Counted from the first letter of the stretch, positions 1 through 12,266 are shown. The stretch is DNA of 64,000 nucleotides from Trogon surrucura (GCA_020746105.1 CM036617.1:171272412-171336411); one strand, 5' to 3'. The notes: a model not told the origin generated them from the sequence alone. A program made the numbers and translations.

Positions 1-283
1 TGACATCCTCTATTATCTCTTCAGGCTGTCATAAATTCAGTCATTGTAAGGACTCTCCTACAGCTAGCTGCCAGGGCACCGTTAAATAAAAGAGTCATTA
101 GAAAAACTAGCTTTCTATGGACAATAAAACAAGAGAAGAACGAAACAGGCCAAGAAAAGGGATTTGACTATCTTTAGCAAAATGTATTTCTTTAATAAAT
201 ACCCCAAAAATGAATGATTCAGCCCCCTCCCTGCACACATACATAAACCCCTCAATGAACTTCAACAAGAACCAGGTTCTTAC
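1..283. other. PLXNC1 intron 7, 3' remainder cut by window edge
   Basis: This is AT-rich sequence downstream (in the gene's sense) of the exon 7 donor. No further exon or repeat is recognised. Confidence 0.7.
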
Positions 284-353
284 TTTTTCAGCTGAAATGT
301 CTGTGTGATATTCCAAGAGCTTGAGGACAGCAATGCTTCGAGAACTAGGCAAT
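284..353 (-). CDS. PLXNC1: PLXNC1 exon 7: segment preceding the second PSI domain
   Basis: The 70-nt exon lies between TTTTTCCAG and GTAAGA. Joined to the single base left by exon 6, it encodes residues 524-546: D, then CLVLEALLSSSSWNIT, then QTFQLKK-like residues, leaving two bases (AA). SSWNIT...F aligns without gaps to the human segment containing GSWNLSDRFNF (from memory). The exit phase allows the Asn or Lys codon expected just before the next cysteine-rich PSI exon. A different frame gives a longer apparent ORF here, but it is out of phase with exon 6. Cys525 is unusual at this position. The next exon is outside the window. Confidence 0.83.
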
Positions 354-3300
354 CTGGAAAAATGTGACTGTTAGACATACACTGGATATTACAAGAAATA
401 ACTGTAAAAAAACAAATGAGTTGAAGGCTCATGTGCCTTTAGCTTTTCTCTACATTTTACACACCTTCTCTCATACATTCACTCACGCTTTTGACTGACA
501 AAAATAACTAGATTTTTTTTCCTTCCACAGCACCCTTCAGCTGAGTTATTCCAAGACTTTAAACACACTTTAATTAAGCTTCATGCCACCACTGCATGGA
601 AAATGAAAGTAACGTTATTGTCAGGATACAGATAAGGAAATGTGATCATGGAGTAGGCATACAAAATCATGTCCTGAAGAGCACACAGTGGTACACTGTG
701 GCACAGCCAGACCCTGAATTCAAGCCTTCCAACACAACAGACTGCTCTAATGTGAGAGACCCCAACATACCGTACTTCTCTCTCTTTCTGTCTCAGAGAC
801 TTGGTTTCAGAGTCTTCTTTTGTAATCTATGCAGTAGCAATTTTCATCCTATTTAAATCTTTTATGATTGCATGAGTCAATTTGCCATTATTTCAGCTAG
901 CAATTACTACACCGACAATTCAGTGGCAGCTGTGGAATGAAAGACTATCTTCTCCTATGAGCAGAATACCACATCGAAAAGTAGAGTTAGATATATACCA
1001 CTTAAGCCATGGTGCCTTTCATCTGTGTGCCTGCAGATGTGTATGTCTGTGAAATGAATGACTGTCTGAGATCAAACGAAACCCATGTGTGCAGACTTTT
1101 CTGGCTTCTCTATGCTACGAAGAAGATAGCTTTTCAATCCAGAAAAGTTACGCAGATTTAAAGTATACCTACCTCGTAAAGGTGGCAAAGCTTTGTCTCT
1201 ATCACTGGCTGGCTTGTGCAGATGAAAACCAGCTTTGGCTACATCTACACTGTTAAATCAGAAGTATCTCCTAGCTCCACACAGCAGCACGGCACTTGGG
1301 TGCTTGCTGCCAAAGTCACCTGCGTTGTTTGTTAGAAACAGCCCTTGGAACTGTTCCTATGCTCAAATACTTTACTGAACAGATAGCAAAGAGTGTCATT
1401 TTTAAAGGTGTTTTAATGCTTGAACATGTGGATGAATACACACAGACATTCTGAAATCCTTCACCAATAACCCGTTTGCATCTCCAGAAATCTATGCATC
1501 TGCAGAAACCTGCTATATTTTAGGCACGAAATTGCCTAAATCACTTGCCTAAATCGTTATATGAGAAGGGTTATAAGCCACAAGCTACTGAAAAATAGTA
1601 TTTTGCTAGGAATAGTAAGTAAAAGGAATTTATCTGTTTCTGGCAGAGTTTATTTTAAGTTTGTATAAATACTTTACAGCAACATGGCCAAATAGGGTTT
1701 CCTGATTTTGTCTGTGTTGGAATTAACAGAACTTATTACTTTCTGTATGACCTGGGCTGACCTTTCAAAACACCAGCCTGCACAACGAGCAGCAGGTATT
1801 TTCAAAATGCTTTTTTTTGAGAAATGATACCCGAAGGTGTTTTGCAAGTGCATCGTCTTGTGAGACTGATGTAACTTTACACGAGGTACCATAAATAGTC
1901 AACATAACCACCACACTAGCATTATCCACTAATACATCTCAGCTCGTAGGAAAGTGTGAGTGGCAAGAATACTGGTGGGCACAAGCTAAGCTCACAGCCT
2001 TCTGGTTAACACTGTCAAAGGGCTCATCTTTGGCACGAAACACAGGTACGGCAAGCTGGCTTCCATAACACTATACTTTGAAAACCTGCTAATGCAGTAA
2101 GAGAAAGCCTTAGACCAAGAAGACAGAGAACTGAAATAATGTACTCACGATTATAAAAAAACATGGCTTTTGAGACTGGGTCAACAAAGGACAGTTTTTT
2201 CTTCTTTAATGCATTTGTTCCTTTTGAAAATCTGCTAATTGTGTTTACTAAAGACAGCTTAACCAGAATACTCATGGATATCACCCTAGCTGTCACTCGC
2301 TAGTGACAAAGTCTTTTAGTCTTGATTTTCAGATCAAAATTGAACAGGAACTTGACACAACACTTGTATGATGCCAGAAGAGCTTCTCTCATACAAAGGC
2401 CATAGGATAATTCCCTGAGTACCCAGTATTCCAAGGAACCTCCTTCAGGAGGCAAGTCTCCAAGAGAGAGAGCTCTCTGAAGCACTGAGCCCTTCAGAAC
2501 AACAGGTCATTTTAAGCTTGTTTAACATTTAATTCCTCTTTCTACACAAAGGTATTATATAAAAGAATCAGATTCATGCAGAGTATTACATGTCTTTTGG
2601 GCTATATTATCTAGAAAATGATAAAGGCAGGCATTTATCTGAATTTTCTGTTTCCTCTTCAAGTCACTTAAGAGCATGTGGTATCCTTGAGCTTGCTATC
2701 TTTGTCCCTCAGTTTAGACAACAACCCTCTTTTGTACTCTAATGTAAGTACCTTGAAAAAAGTACAAAGTCAACCTGTATTAAAAAAGCTTTGTGCTTCT
2801 ATACGGACCCTTGAAACCATGCAAAGGGGAATCTTCCCTCCTATTAGTCAAACAGAACTCTACTGTGAAGGATTATCATTTGATCTTTGAGACCAAAGCC
2901 TAGAGAACAGCTCAAAAGTCTAGACATTCAGTAATTTACCACCTCATTCTAAAACTTCTAGTTGCTCATAAGATGCACAAAACAGATCACATGCATCAAG
3001 TGTCCAATACAAATGGCTCAGGTCTCTAATTCTGAGAACTACCGGTGAACAAAGTAGTAAAAAAATTTTTGCAGAATGATTCAACTGATAACTCAGGAAC
3101 ATGAATGTAACCAAGTCAAGAAAATGAACCAGCCAAATTGCCCCGGAACCATGTATTTTTCTGCTAATCCTCTCTACATGGGACAATCACTTTCCTGCAA
3201 GTGTCTAAGTTAGGTTGAAACAGTTAATTGAATCTTAAGATTACTTATTGTACAGACATTCACAGTCAGATTCTCCTTCTACTTACGCTAGTATAGTTTT

Positions 3301-3618
3301 CTGCAAAAACAAATTCTGTTTGCAGATCAGAGAAGGGTTAAGATGAGTTAATTTGTCAAGGCAGAGCACTGGACCAACCAGCCAGCCTGATTGCCATTGC
3401 AGCTATCTTAAGTTTCCTTAGACAGTGATTAATGGCACAATGTAAATAGTGTGAATATACTCAAATCGCTTGACAAAACATGAATAATTTTTTTGCAATG
3501 ATATTTAAGAAAAAACAGGACCTACTCTCGTGCTCATTAGGCCTGTATTTACGCTCAGTTCTCCTCCGTAATAAAAGACAGTGAATAAGCATTAAATACG
3601 TGTAAGAGTAAAACATAC
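354..3618. other. PLXNC1 intron 6
   Basis: This 3.3-kb intron is AT-rich. I see no recognisable transposable element. It contains one exon-like segment on the gene strand at 1173-1244 (see findings) and a chance ORF with a plexin-like WC dipeptide near 1770 (rejected). Confidence 0.7.
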
Positions 3619-3763
3619 CATTATCGGTTACGACTGGAATGGTTAAATTGCAGAAACAGGATGAGTTTTTCAGCACTACATTTTCATAAAATACTTCAAC
3701 AGGTGTTACAACTTTTATCATACAGGAAGTAAGGACTTTGCTTATGTTTGCAGCTACAGCAAC
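3619..3763 (-). CDS. PLXNC1: PLXNC1 exon 6: post-PSI segment
   Basis: The 145-nt exon encodes residues 476-523 plus one base. It reads VAVAANISKVLTSCMIKVV, later NSSCFCNLTIPVVTDN. The C-x(21)-C-x-C pattern (489, 511, 513) and the SCMIK segment match the region after the first PSI of plexin C1 (human SKCMVK and CTC, from memory). Sequons lie at Asn 481, 508 and 514. The acceptor is TTTTGTAG above 3763 and the donor is GTATGT (3618-3613). Entry is phase 0 and exit phase 1. This sequence is less conserved than the sema exons, so identity rests on position, phase and the cysteine pattern. Confidence 0.88.
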
Positions 3764-4772
3764 CTACAAAACAATAAAAATAAGAATATAACAGATTTCT
3801 TGTATAATATTTAAGTCATCACCTTGTCTTTACAGAAAACTACAAACTATGAAATGTAGAAAATGAAAACTTTTGCGGCAGAAGCAGACAACCCACTTGG
3901 TAGTGTCTCAAAGGAGAGAGCCTCTCCCAACTGAAGAAAAAATAGAGAAAGAGTCCTGAAAGGAAGAGCATTGCTGACTCCCAGGAATTAAATGGATCTC
4001 TAAGGCATGTCAGGGGAGTAATCTGCAACAATTTTGGGTTTTAAAAGAAGAATTTTGCTATAACAGTGTTATACGCCGTTACATCCCCATAAAAATATTT
4101 GAGCAAGTAAGTACGTACAAATCCTCACAGAGATACAGCGTTTGCATGCACAACCAAAGTGCACTTAATTATGAAACAGAATTTGTCTTATAATGAATTA
4201 TCCTTTGTTTCTGGCTGAGAGCGCTTTACAAATACAATCACATTAGTGCATTCAATCAGGAAACCAGAAACAACAGCATGCAGATTAAGTGGCCGGTCAC
4301 AATACTTGATAAGCAAATACTCAAGGCTGTGTGAGTTGTGAACAGATACTGAATAAATACTAATATCAAACACTTAAAGACACATTTGTGTTAGCATATG
4401 TGTCCCAGTGAACGCTTTGCAACTTGCTACAAAGCTCAGAATTTACATAATGCACTTGATATATAGTCACTGGAAATATTAAAATAGCTGATGAAGTGAT
4501 AAAACGGAAACGTTGCCTTTGTCAGCACAGTGATTTTTTTTGACTCAACATCATGAAGTATAGCTCCAGGATACATTTTATAGGAGAGGAAGAGAACATC
4601 TATCTGATTGACACATTCAGCTTACTGAGATTTCCAATACATTTGCCAATTTTTGAGGTAAGAGCAACTAATATATGGGACATGGTGACAAAAGAAGGGA
4701 AGCTGCAATGAGCAACAAAATGACACATTTTAAGTACAATAAACAAACATGCATAAAACTGGGTCTACTTAC
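3764..4772. other. PLXNC1 intron 5
   Basis: This 1.0-kb AT-rich intron holds no repeat or RNA gene that I can recognise. Confidence 0.7.
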
Positions 4773-4881
4773 CTGATTTTTGGCAGGGAAACTTAGCAGG
4801 ATTTTCAGATCTTTATCAGGTGCACGTGAAATGTTATACCAACCCTTTTTGCTGTTTGAACAATTTTCTTTTAATGTGCAC
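4773..4881 (-). CDS. PLXNC1: PLXNC1 exon 5: PSI domain C-terminal half
   Basis: The 109-nt exon encodes the end of codon 439 and residues 440-475, starting CTLKENC and ending FPAKNQ. Cys440 and Cys446 supply the later PSI cysteines. The place of the eighth PSI cysteine is taken by Asp463 in PDKDLKI. A sequon lies at Asn455 (NIS). The acceptor is CTTTTAG above 4881 and the donor is a perfect GTAAGT (4772-4767). Entry phase 2 and exit phase 0 agree with the neighbouring exons. Confidence 0.92.
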
Positions 4882-7800
4882 CTAAAAGTATACATAAAAT
4901 TACACTAGCCTCCTTATCATGGCTTTGACTTCAGATACTGTACTTCAACTTATTTAATGTAATTGATTTTTTTACAGGAATGCTATTGATTTTTTACAGG
5001 AATACGGTTATAACTGCAAAAAGCTTGAGGAAAACAATTGACAAAATCTTCTGCTTATCAGAATAAATTACAATGCATTGATATATGCTCTAGGGTCCTG
5101 ATTAAGCCAACGGGACTCAAGCAAACACTAAGTGCTCTGCCAGTAACAGTGGACTTTGTAGCCTGTGATGGAATTCATCACCCCCAACTTGATTGCTCCA
5201 TTATAGAGCCATAGATCTGACCCTTCCAAGTTCCCTCCACATTCAATGGGGAGAAAAAGGCTCTTCCCTGTCATGGTCCCCGGAGGTGTTTAAGGAGAGG
5301 CTGGATGTGGCACTTAGTGCCATGGTGTAGCTGATGTGATCGTGTTGGGTCATAGGCTGGACTTGATGATCTTAGAGGTCTTTTCCAGCCTCAACAATTC
5401 TGTGATTCTGCATCCATTTCAGTGACACTAATATTAAAATGTTAAAAAACCCAAGTGTTCATAAAGCTGAATATTTAAAACTGTCCTGGGACAAATTTAT
5501 TTTACTTCACAGATTGCTTGAGAAACACAAGCAGTGAACTTGTTTCTGTCATCTATAATGAACAATCTAAGAGTTTAATGGCAAAAGAAGTAATGCCACC
5601 CAGGACTCAGGGTCATGCTTCTTTTCACAGCAGGAAAAACGTGTCTTTGGTTGCTCTAAAAGCTGACCTTTAACACTCAAATGATGTGCTATGGAGAACG
5701 GTCACTTCACAGGAAGCAGTCGTGAAGGGTGCAGTAGAGCATCTGATGCCCCTCAGCACAATTGCCCGGCACAGGCCAAGAGCAACATGAATTCCACTCA
5801 CCTATAGATGAGGTTATTTTGTTATATCCCTATTTTTAGGCAACTGATATTGTTTGCAAGTACACTTGAAAGAATATAACAGGTAAATATTATTTGTGGA
5901 CCACGTGGTTCAGAAAATTAAAATAGATACTCAGACAACTACTAAGTCTGGTTTTCTTGCAAATGTGAACCGCACCGGACCCTACACAGGTATGAAGGTA
6001 AATGGTACGAAATTCTAGGATCAGGTTTCAGCCATGCATAAATATGTGCACAGGGAAAAGCAGAGTCAAGATTTCTTTTCAGTCTTTCACAGCAAGCTAG
6101 TTCTTTCTACTACTAAAGATTTCTCTTCACAATTGGAGTTGGGTTCCTCTTACTATATGATAACACAATACCTATGCACGCCGGTTCACTCATATTTATT
6201 TCGGTCCCTGCTTCACTAATCTTGTATTAACTACCAATCTCACTGAGTTTGCCCTCTCCGCCTTGCTAAAAGATATTGATTTCTTCATGGAATGAGAACT
6301 TGGTTTCAGAGAAAGTTTTGGCCTCTTTTTCCAAGGTACCAGCTCCCAAATGAAGTCCACAGATGTCACACACACTGACCAAATCCAAAAGGGAGTCTGG
6401 TCATGTCACATAACTACAACACACTGTGTTATTTCCCTATGGAAAATACATGTAAAAAAACCAGTGCCTTGTATTGGAATTATTTCAGCAGACTCCACGT
6501 AAATCTGATTCATCTATAGAAAATCTATTAACATTGAGAGACCACACAATGCTATGACTACTTGTTTTGAATGACTCTAACTGAAAGGGAGAATTTTTAT
6601 ATTTGTCCCTATAGAAGAAAGAGTAGAAATAGGAACAGCAGAAATATTTTGTTTCATTTTGTTTTCACTTGCAATAAGATGTTTAGATTTTTTCACTAGA
6701 CTGTCTTAAAATGACACGCTGTTGGAATTTTTTTTTTTAAAAAAATTGAGTGCCTATTTAATATAAAATGTATTTCCCAGTAAGAGAATAAAGCTTATTA
6801 TTGATCTCAAAATTATTTACAGAATATATCGCTTTAGTGGATATTTACAGACTTTGTTTAAAACACTGGCTAAAAACATGTCTTTCTCTTTTTCTAAAGC
6901 TTTACTTGGATTTCTCTCTTCGCAAAACCAAATATTAGATGATGCTAAGCGCTGAGAAGTGAAAAATTATGTGGGTGTTGAACAAGACTCATATTATGGT
7001 AATTCACTTTTCTCCAAAAGAGTAAATTACTTCTGTTTCAACCAGATGGAAACTTTTGGTGATTCCCCTCATAAACAGGGGATTCACTGACTAATAACCG
7101 TTATTCACAAATTCTTTAAAAGGTAACTAAAAGCCTGAAAAGCTTAGTACTGTAACATACACAGTTTCTAACACGGTAGCAAAAGAGAGGTTGAAGAAAG
7201 CACATTACAGAATAAACATCTACTCTCTTCTAATAACTAACTTTGCAAACACGAAGTATCAGGTCTTCAGCAAAATCATGCTAATATTGAAATAAAGCAA
7301 AATGGGTAGTATTAACCTTCTAAAAGCAGGCTACTAGTGGAATTCCTCAAAGATAATCTTATAACTACTTTTGTTTAATGTTTTAATCACTGATAAACTG
7401 GCATAAAAGAAGGTTTACACTGTCAGCGTCTGCTGACATTACAAGCTGGGTGCATTACCATGCAGAGGAAGACGACAGTATCACACAGGAAAACTTGGAT
7501 GACCTTGAAATGAGATGACATTTCAAAGCATAAAGTACAAGACCACGTACCTAGAGCAACAAAAATCTCACAACCCATATGTGTTATAGACTGGAAACTC
7601 ATCAGCTGGAAAGAAAACAAAGAAACAGAAGGACCTGGGGGCATTATCTGATCTTGGACGATTGTGACCCATCAATGTGATGCTGTCATGAAAAAGACAT
7701 GTGTCTTGGGACACACTAAATAAGGTGCCTCCTGGACAGACTGATTAAACCCCACGGAGCAAGGCACAGTTTAAATCTCCTCCGGAATACTGTGACAGTC

Positions 7801-8503
7801 CTGGCCATCCTTATTTTAAAAGGATGCATAAAATTCACACACAACCAGGGCAGGGAAGACAAAAAGCCTATCTAATTTCAGGATGGTCCTTGATCAGTTT
7901 ATGAGTAGGTTTATATGATGCAGTTGCTTGCAATTGCCAAGGCTAGGTTTGATGACCCAGGAATTTCTCCAGTCCAGACCAAAGACGTACAACAGCTTTC
8001 AAAGCTGCTTCAAAGAAAGCAGCAAAACTAATGACTCTTGAATGTGGGGATGAAGTGTTTAGAAAGCAATTCTCCTCTGGCCTAAACCAGAGGCAGTGGT
8101 TCCAAAGCAAGGAATTATGAATATTAAAGACACTGAGCACTCTTTCCCCATTCTCAGATGCAAGATGCTCCCAGCATTAAGATGCTTCAGGCACAAGTAT
8201 ACAATTTCATCTCTCAATCAATTTGGAAAGCAAACCCATCTGTTCTAAGCCTAAAATAATTTTTTCTTATTATTCCAACATATATTTCACAGGTAGATCA
8301 CAAAAATCTGAGGGTTAATGTGGTCTTAAAAAGGTGCAGAGCTGCCTTTCACACAACAATAAAGTGTTTCCACATCTATGGCTACGACTGATCCAATGAA
8401 AATTCAGTAGATACAGTCCTGATGCTGAATAGCCCCAAGCCAGTCAAAATGTACACTGATAAGGCATTGCTTTTATATGGAAGTCTAAAATACCAAAATA
8501 TAC
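4882..8503. other. PLXNC1 intron 4
   Basis: This 3.6-kb intron contains a CR1 LINE 3' end at about 5276-5410 and, near 4960-5010, two close copies of a roughly 25-nt AT-rich unit ending tacaggaat. The rest is unremarkable AT-rich DNA. Confidence 0.7.
5276..5410 (+). mobile_element. CR1 LINE 3'-end fragment
   Basis: The sequence runs from ggaggtgtttaaggagaggc through the CR1 3' core (ggatgtggcacttagtgcca, ggctggacttgatgatctta) to a tail with attctgtgattctg. This is the conserved 3' end of an avian CR1 non-LTR retrotransposon. It is heavily 5'-truncated, as is usual. No ORF remains. Confidence 0.9.
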
Positions 8504-8604
8504 CTTCGATTCCAAGAACACCACCCACAGTAGGGATCCTTTGCAGATAAGCACTCTTGCTCAGAAACATATCTACCACAGTTTGCAACTGGTATTCTTC
8601 TCAC
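8504..8604 (-). CDS. PLXNC1: PLXNC1 exon 4: first PSI domain, N-terminal half
   Basis: The 101-nt exon encodes residues 406-438 plus two bases. It starts VRRIPVANC and carries the PSI signature AKDPYCGWC (426-434). Cysteines are at 414, 423, 431 and 434. The position six residues after Cys414, normally the second PSI cysteine, is Glu420 (reading GRYVSEQEC). The acceptor is TTTCAG above 8604. The donor is GTATAT below 8504, phase 2, so the final Arg codon (AG|G) is completed by exon 5. A short alternative ORF reading through the donor is intronic. Confidence 0.95.
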
Positions 8605-10627
8605 CTGAAAGCAAAGAATGCAGCAACACACTGAATTAAGACAGCCTCCATAAACAGGGAAATTGAGGATTACCATTAAAAATCTGACAGCAACCAAGCA
8701 CAATCCCTTTGGGGAAGTTTCCTTATGAACTCCCCTCTGCCAGAAGACCTTTGGATAGAAATAGGCAGCCTATTTTACACACGCTGTATTTTGCCACCAG
8801 ACGATGAAACGCCTCTGACAACCACAATGTGGTTCTACTACTCAAAGGCCAGCATGGACAGATTAATGGAAGAAGACTGATCGGCATAGTAAATTACAGA
8901 CAACAGTAGAAAGGAGGTATATTTTACAAATAATGCCCTGCTGAGCAGAACACCATTTTCCTATCATGACAACTGAGATTTTTAAATGATTGATGAAAGT
9001 GCATCCCAAAATGCATGCGCAAAACAAAATGCATCTGTGTTTGCATTACCAGGTCAGGTTACTGCATGTGCACACTAGAACAAACGCATGCAACTACTTA
9101 GCATGCATGAAAATGCCATTTCGAAAAGGAAATGTAGGTAATTGTGGCTATATTGTATGCAGCTATACTTGTACATTCAGCTCGAATATCCTAGCCAGCC
9201 ATTTTCAGAAAAGGAAAAGAAAAAGAAAAAGAGAAAGCTGATTACAAATACTGAATACAAATACAAATACTGTTATCAATAACAATGTTAATTAATAATA
9301 TCAGTGAGAAAAAATCCTAATTCAAACATTTTTTTTACAACTTTGCAAGACTTAGAAGTTCCTATATTTTGTAAACAGAAAAAAGGATACACGGTTTCCT
9401 GAAAAACTACATTTTGTGTTTTTTCCAGCCATATCTTGTAAAATTTGATTTCTCTGAAGGTGTGTGAGATAATCAGTTCAGAAAACAGTCAACTTCACAG
9501 ACTACTAGCAAGTTAAAATTGAGTGTAGAATCCTTATTTAAGCTCTGAGAGATGATCAGAGAGAGGCACCTATTCCTAAAAGCTGTTGTTCTTCAGTAAC
9601 AACTTGCTCTTTTACCAAAGCTGAGGAAAATTCAAGTCTTTACTTTGACTATCTACATATACTGTTGACTGAAATCTTGATTTTCCGCATTTGATAGATG
9701 GCTTGTATCAGTCAAGTGGTCTGCATTTGATAGATGGCTTACATCAGCCAAGGTTTCTCCTACCAACTTACCCACTCCCTCAGACGGCAGGCTAAAATGT
9801 CCACTGCTGGAGAAGTGATTTTATTGTAAATGAAAGTAATCAAGTGCTGGGTGAAATTCTGTCCAGCCAACACGGACAAGGCAGTCCTTACATTTTCACT
9901 GCCACCTTCCCTGCTGCTGGCGAGACAAAGGAATTTGCTGAGTTGATGCTCAGTAGCCCTTCTTGCACGACGTGTTACCACAACTGCACCGGCTCCTGGG
10001 AGCCACTTGCTGCTTGCTGCGCAGCTCTGACGCGTTTGCTCACACGCAGTGACTCCTTGGCCCCACTATGCATACGTGACAATCACTTCTGACTGTGGTT
10101 TGATTGTGGATTTTTTTTTTTTTCAAGTCTATGCCTAAGTGAAGACTGTAAGAATTTTATCCTTGATTTCAGCAGAACTGAGATTTCAAGCCCACCTCTC
10201 AAATTAAGAGATTTCTCCGCATTAGAAACTTTGTAATTTACTAGCAAACCCTGGCCTACCAACACCTTGATTGCTAATTCAGAGGAACTCCATGTCCAAA
10301 GAGTCTACAAGCTCTGTTTGCTACCTCCAAGTGTGATTCTGCACGATGCCTCCAGGAAAAAGGGAAGCAAAGACTCTCTCGACAGATTGACGTAAAATAA
10401 GCACAGGATTAAGGGTGTTGCTAGATCATAGCAGCACAGCGCAGCTCTGCAGAAGCGCAGCCCAAATTTACACAACATAACCAGATACTAGATGTAAGTT
10501 GGTAAATGCAGTTTGGATATTTAAAGTCTAACTCTGACCCAAACCCAATGCTTCACTTATAAAATGGTAGAAATCCTTAAAGCAGTAGTTTGCTTGAATT
10601 TATTATTTTATTTAATATTGTGCTTAC
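8605..10627. other. PLXNC1 intron 3
   Basis: This 2.0-kb intron contains a short purine-rich run near 9205-9237 and the 36-bp tandem duplication at 9687-9758. No coding or RNA feature is recognised. Confidence 0.7.
9687..9758 (+). repeat. Tandem duplication, two 36-bp copies
   Basis: The first 18 bases (gcatttgatagatggctt) are identical at 9687 and 9723. The remainder of each 36-base unit (atcag, caag) matches with a few substitutions. It is an intronic slippage or minisatellite-type duplication. Confidence 0.85.
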
Positions 10628-10762
10628 CTTATTGGCAGAGGACAGATAGATGTAGTTATTATCTACCGGATCGAGTCGAAGTTTGGGGAAAATAGAGGTT
10701 TCTTCCTTAATTTCATACAAAACCTCCGGGCAATTAGATTCCATATCCTCATTAAGAACAGC
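10628..10762 (-). CDS. PLXNC1: PLXNC1 exon 3: last part of the sema domain
   Basis: The 135-nt exon encodes residues 361-405 and is open in phase 0 throughout. It includes SNCPEVLYEIKEETSIFPKL and then DPVDNNYIYLSS, which match the plexin C1 sema terminus (SNCPEV.YEIKEET) very closely. The acceptor is TTGTAG at 10763-10768 and the donor is GTAAGC at 10627-10622. The segment completes the propeller and leads directly to the PSI domain in exon 4. Confidence 0.95.
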
Positions 10763-12143
10763 CTACAACACACAACATTGAATTATTCACAAGTCCTTTT
10801 ATTGATCAGCTAGCGTTTAAACAAAAGCCTAATTTCAGCTACAACAGAGCTTCAGAGATTATTTACTGTGCCCCGATTCAATTCGCCTATTGCACTGGCT
10901 CTCACACTGCTGAAAGATGGAGGAAAAAACCACCAGAACAGAATTTCAACAAAATCCAGGCCAGACACATTTTGCACTGACTCCGACACCAGTTTAGTGT
11001 ATGAAACATTCCTCCCACCACATACGTTCCTGTTTGACGCAGAAACTGAACACGGAAGAGGCACCTATATCCTAAAGTCATAACGGGTTATATACTTCTA
11101 TGAATGGAGAAGAAAATACTAGCCTTCAGAAAAAAAATTAACAGCCAGATAACCACAATGTAAAAAGGAATCTATGCAAGTTACTGGCAACTGTCTTCAG
11201 GACAGAAGTTTCTTTATGGTTTCTGTGAGTTCACATCTGAGGTGGTATTTCTTTTTCTAACCTTGCCCCACACTACAGTTTTCCACCACAGAAATGCAGA
11301 GAATCAGAGACCACTGGAACTTTATTTTGCAAGTTAGTAAGCACATCAACACTGATACAAGGTTTTCTATAAACATCACTAAACAAGGGAGATATGTTCA
11401 TGGTCTTCACTGTGATAAGGAGACATGGATGACTTCCATTTCATTTTTCATTATCAAAAGCACAGTAAAATCAAACAAGCAAAAGCTTTTCAAGCTCTCT
11501 ACTAGTTTCCTCTCCAACTGTCTGCTTAATAAAAACAAAAAATGAGAGTCATCCTCTGCACTGTAGACAGGAAATACACATTCTTCTAAAACCCGGAAAA
11601 AATCTAAAAGTATAAAAGATACTTGACTGGATGGTTGAAAAGTTTGATAATGAGATAAGACGACTTTCACGTCCAAGTGTTTGATTTAAGCTAGAGTAAA
11701 CTAACTATTCAGAAGCTAAGGCAAAATGAATCTTGGCTTTTATCTCTAATAGACAGCTATTCACATCACACAAATTGGCTAACAAACAAGTAAATATGCT
11801 TCCAAAATCTAACAAGATTTAACATTTCTACTGGAAAATAGAAGCAAGGAAAGAAGCAGAAGACAGCGTAACTGAGAACTCCAGTCCATAAATTGATACT
11901 GAGGTCATTAGCAGCTTAATGAAATGTTGCTACAAATTTTAAACAGGGTATATAATTCCTTTTGAAAGTTATTGTACTCTCCAAGTAACAATACAGCAGT
12001 TACTTCACCAACAGACAAAAAAAGAACTTGACATTCAAGGGCTTACATCTGTTTATAATGCAGTGCTTAAACCAGGAAACATTTACCCACTTGAACAGAG
12101 CAGAAGCTCATGGAGAAAAGAAGAATTGCCACACTCAGCTTAC
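10763..12143. other. PLXNC1 intron 2
   Basis: This 1.4-kb AT-rich intron holds nothing recognisable besides its splice sites. Confidence 0.7.
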
Positions 12144-12266
12144 CTTCAGTAACTGTCCATCATCTGTTCCCAAAAAGAGAACTATCTGATTCAAAACAAC
12201 TGTGCCATAAACAGCCACTAATCCAGAGTGAATCAAGACAGGTAATTTCTTGATCGATGGTGCCTT
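12144..12266 (-). CDS. PLXNC1: PLXNC1 exon 2: sema-domain segment
   Basis: The 123-nt exon encodes residues 320-360, beginning KAPSIKKLPV and ending FLGTDDGQLLK. FLGTxDGQLLK is the diagnostic C-terminal blade motif of semaphorin and plexin sema domains, and the preceding VYGTVVLNQ matches plexin C1. The acceptor is TTTTCAG just above 12266 and the donor is GTAAGC at 12143-12138. It is phase 0 at both ends, so it joins exon 1 (ending ...NGKSC) without a frame change. Confidence 0.95.

Noticed and set aside
107..352. Longest ORF across PLXNC1 exon 7, whose start (LPSSRS...) resembles a plexin C1 IPT segment
   Set aside because: It begins at a TTG, is out of phase with exon 6, and reads through the GTAAGA donor. 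The phase-1 frame gives a gap-free match (SSWNIT) to the expected next segment, so the LPSSR similarity is coincidence.
1674..1892. Minus-strand ORF with RCAGWCFERS resembling the second PSI domain of plexin C1
   Set aside because: It lies upstream of exon 7 in gene order, where PSI2 cannot be, lacks the other PSI cysteines, and has no suitable splice sites.
2024..2296. Minus-strand ORF ending near a GTGAGT donor-like site at about 2151
   Set aside because: No credible acceptor in the required phase and no similarity to plexin C1 or another protein.
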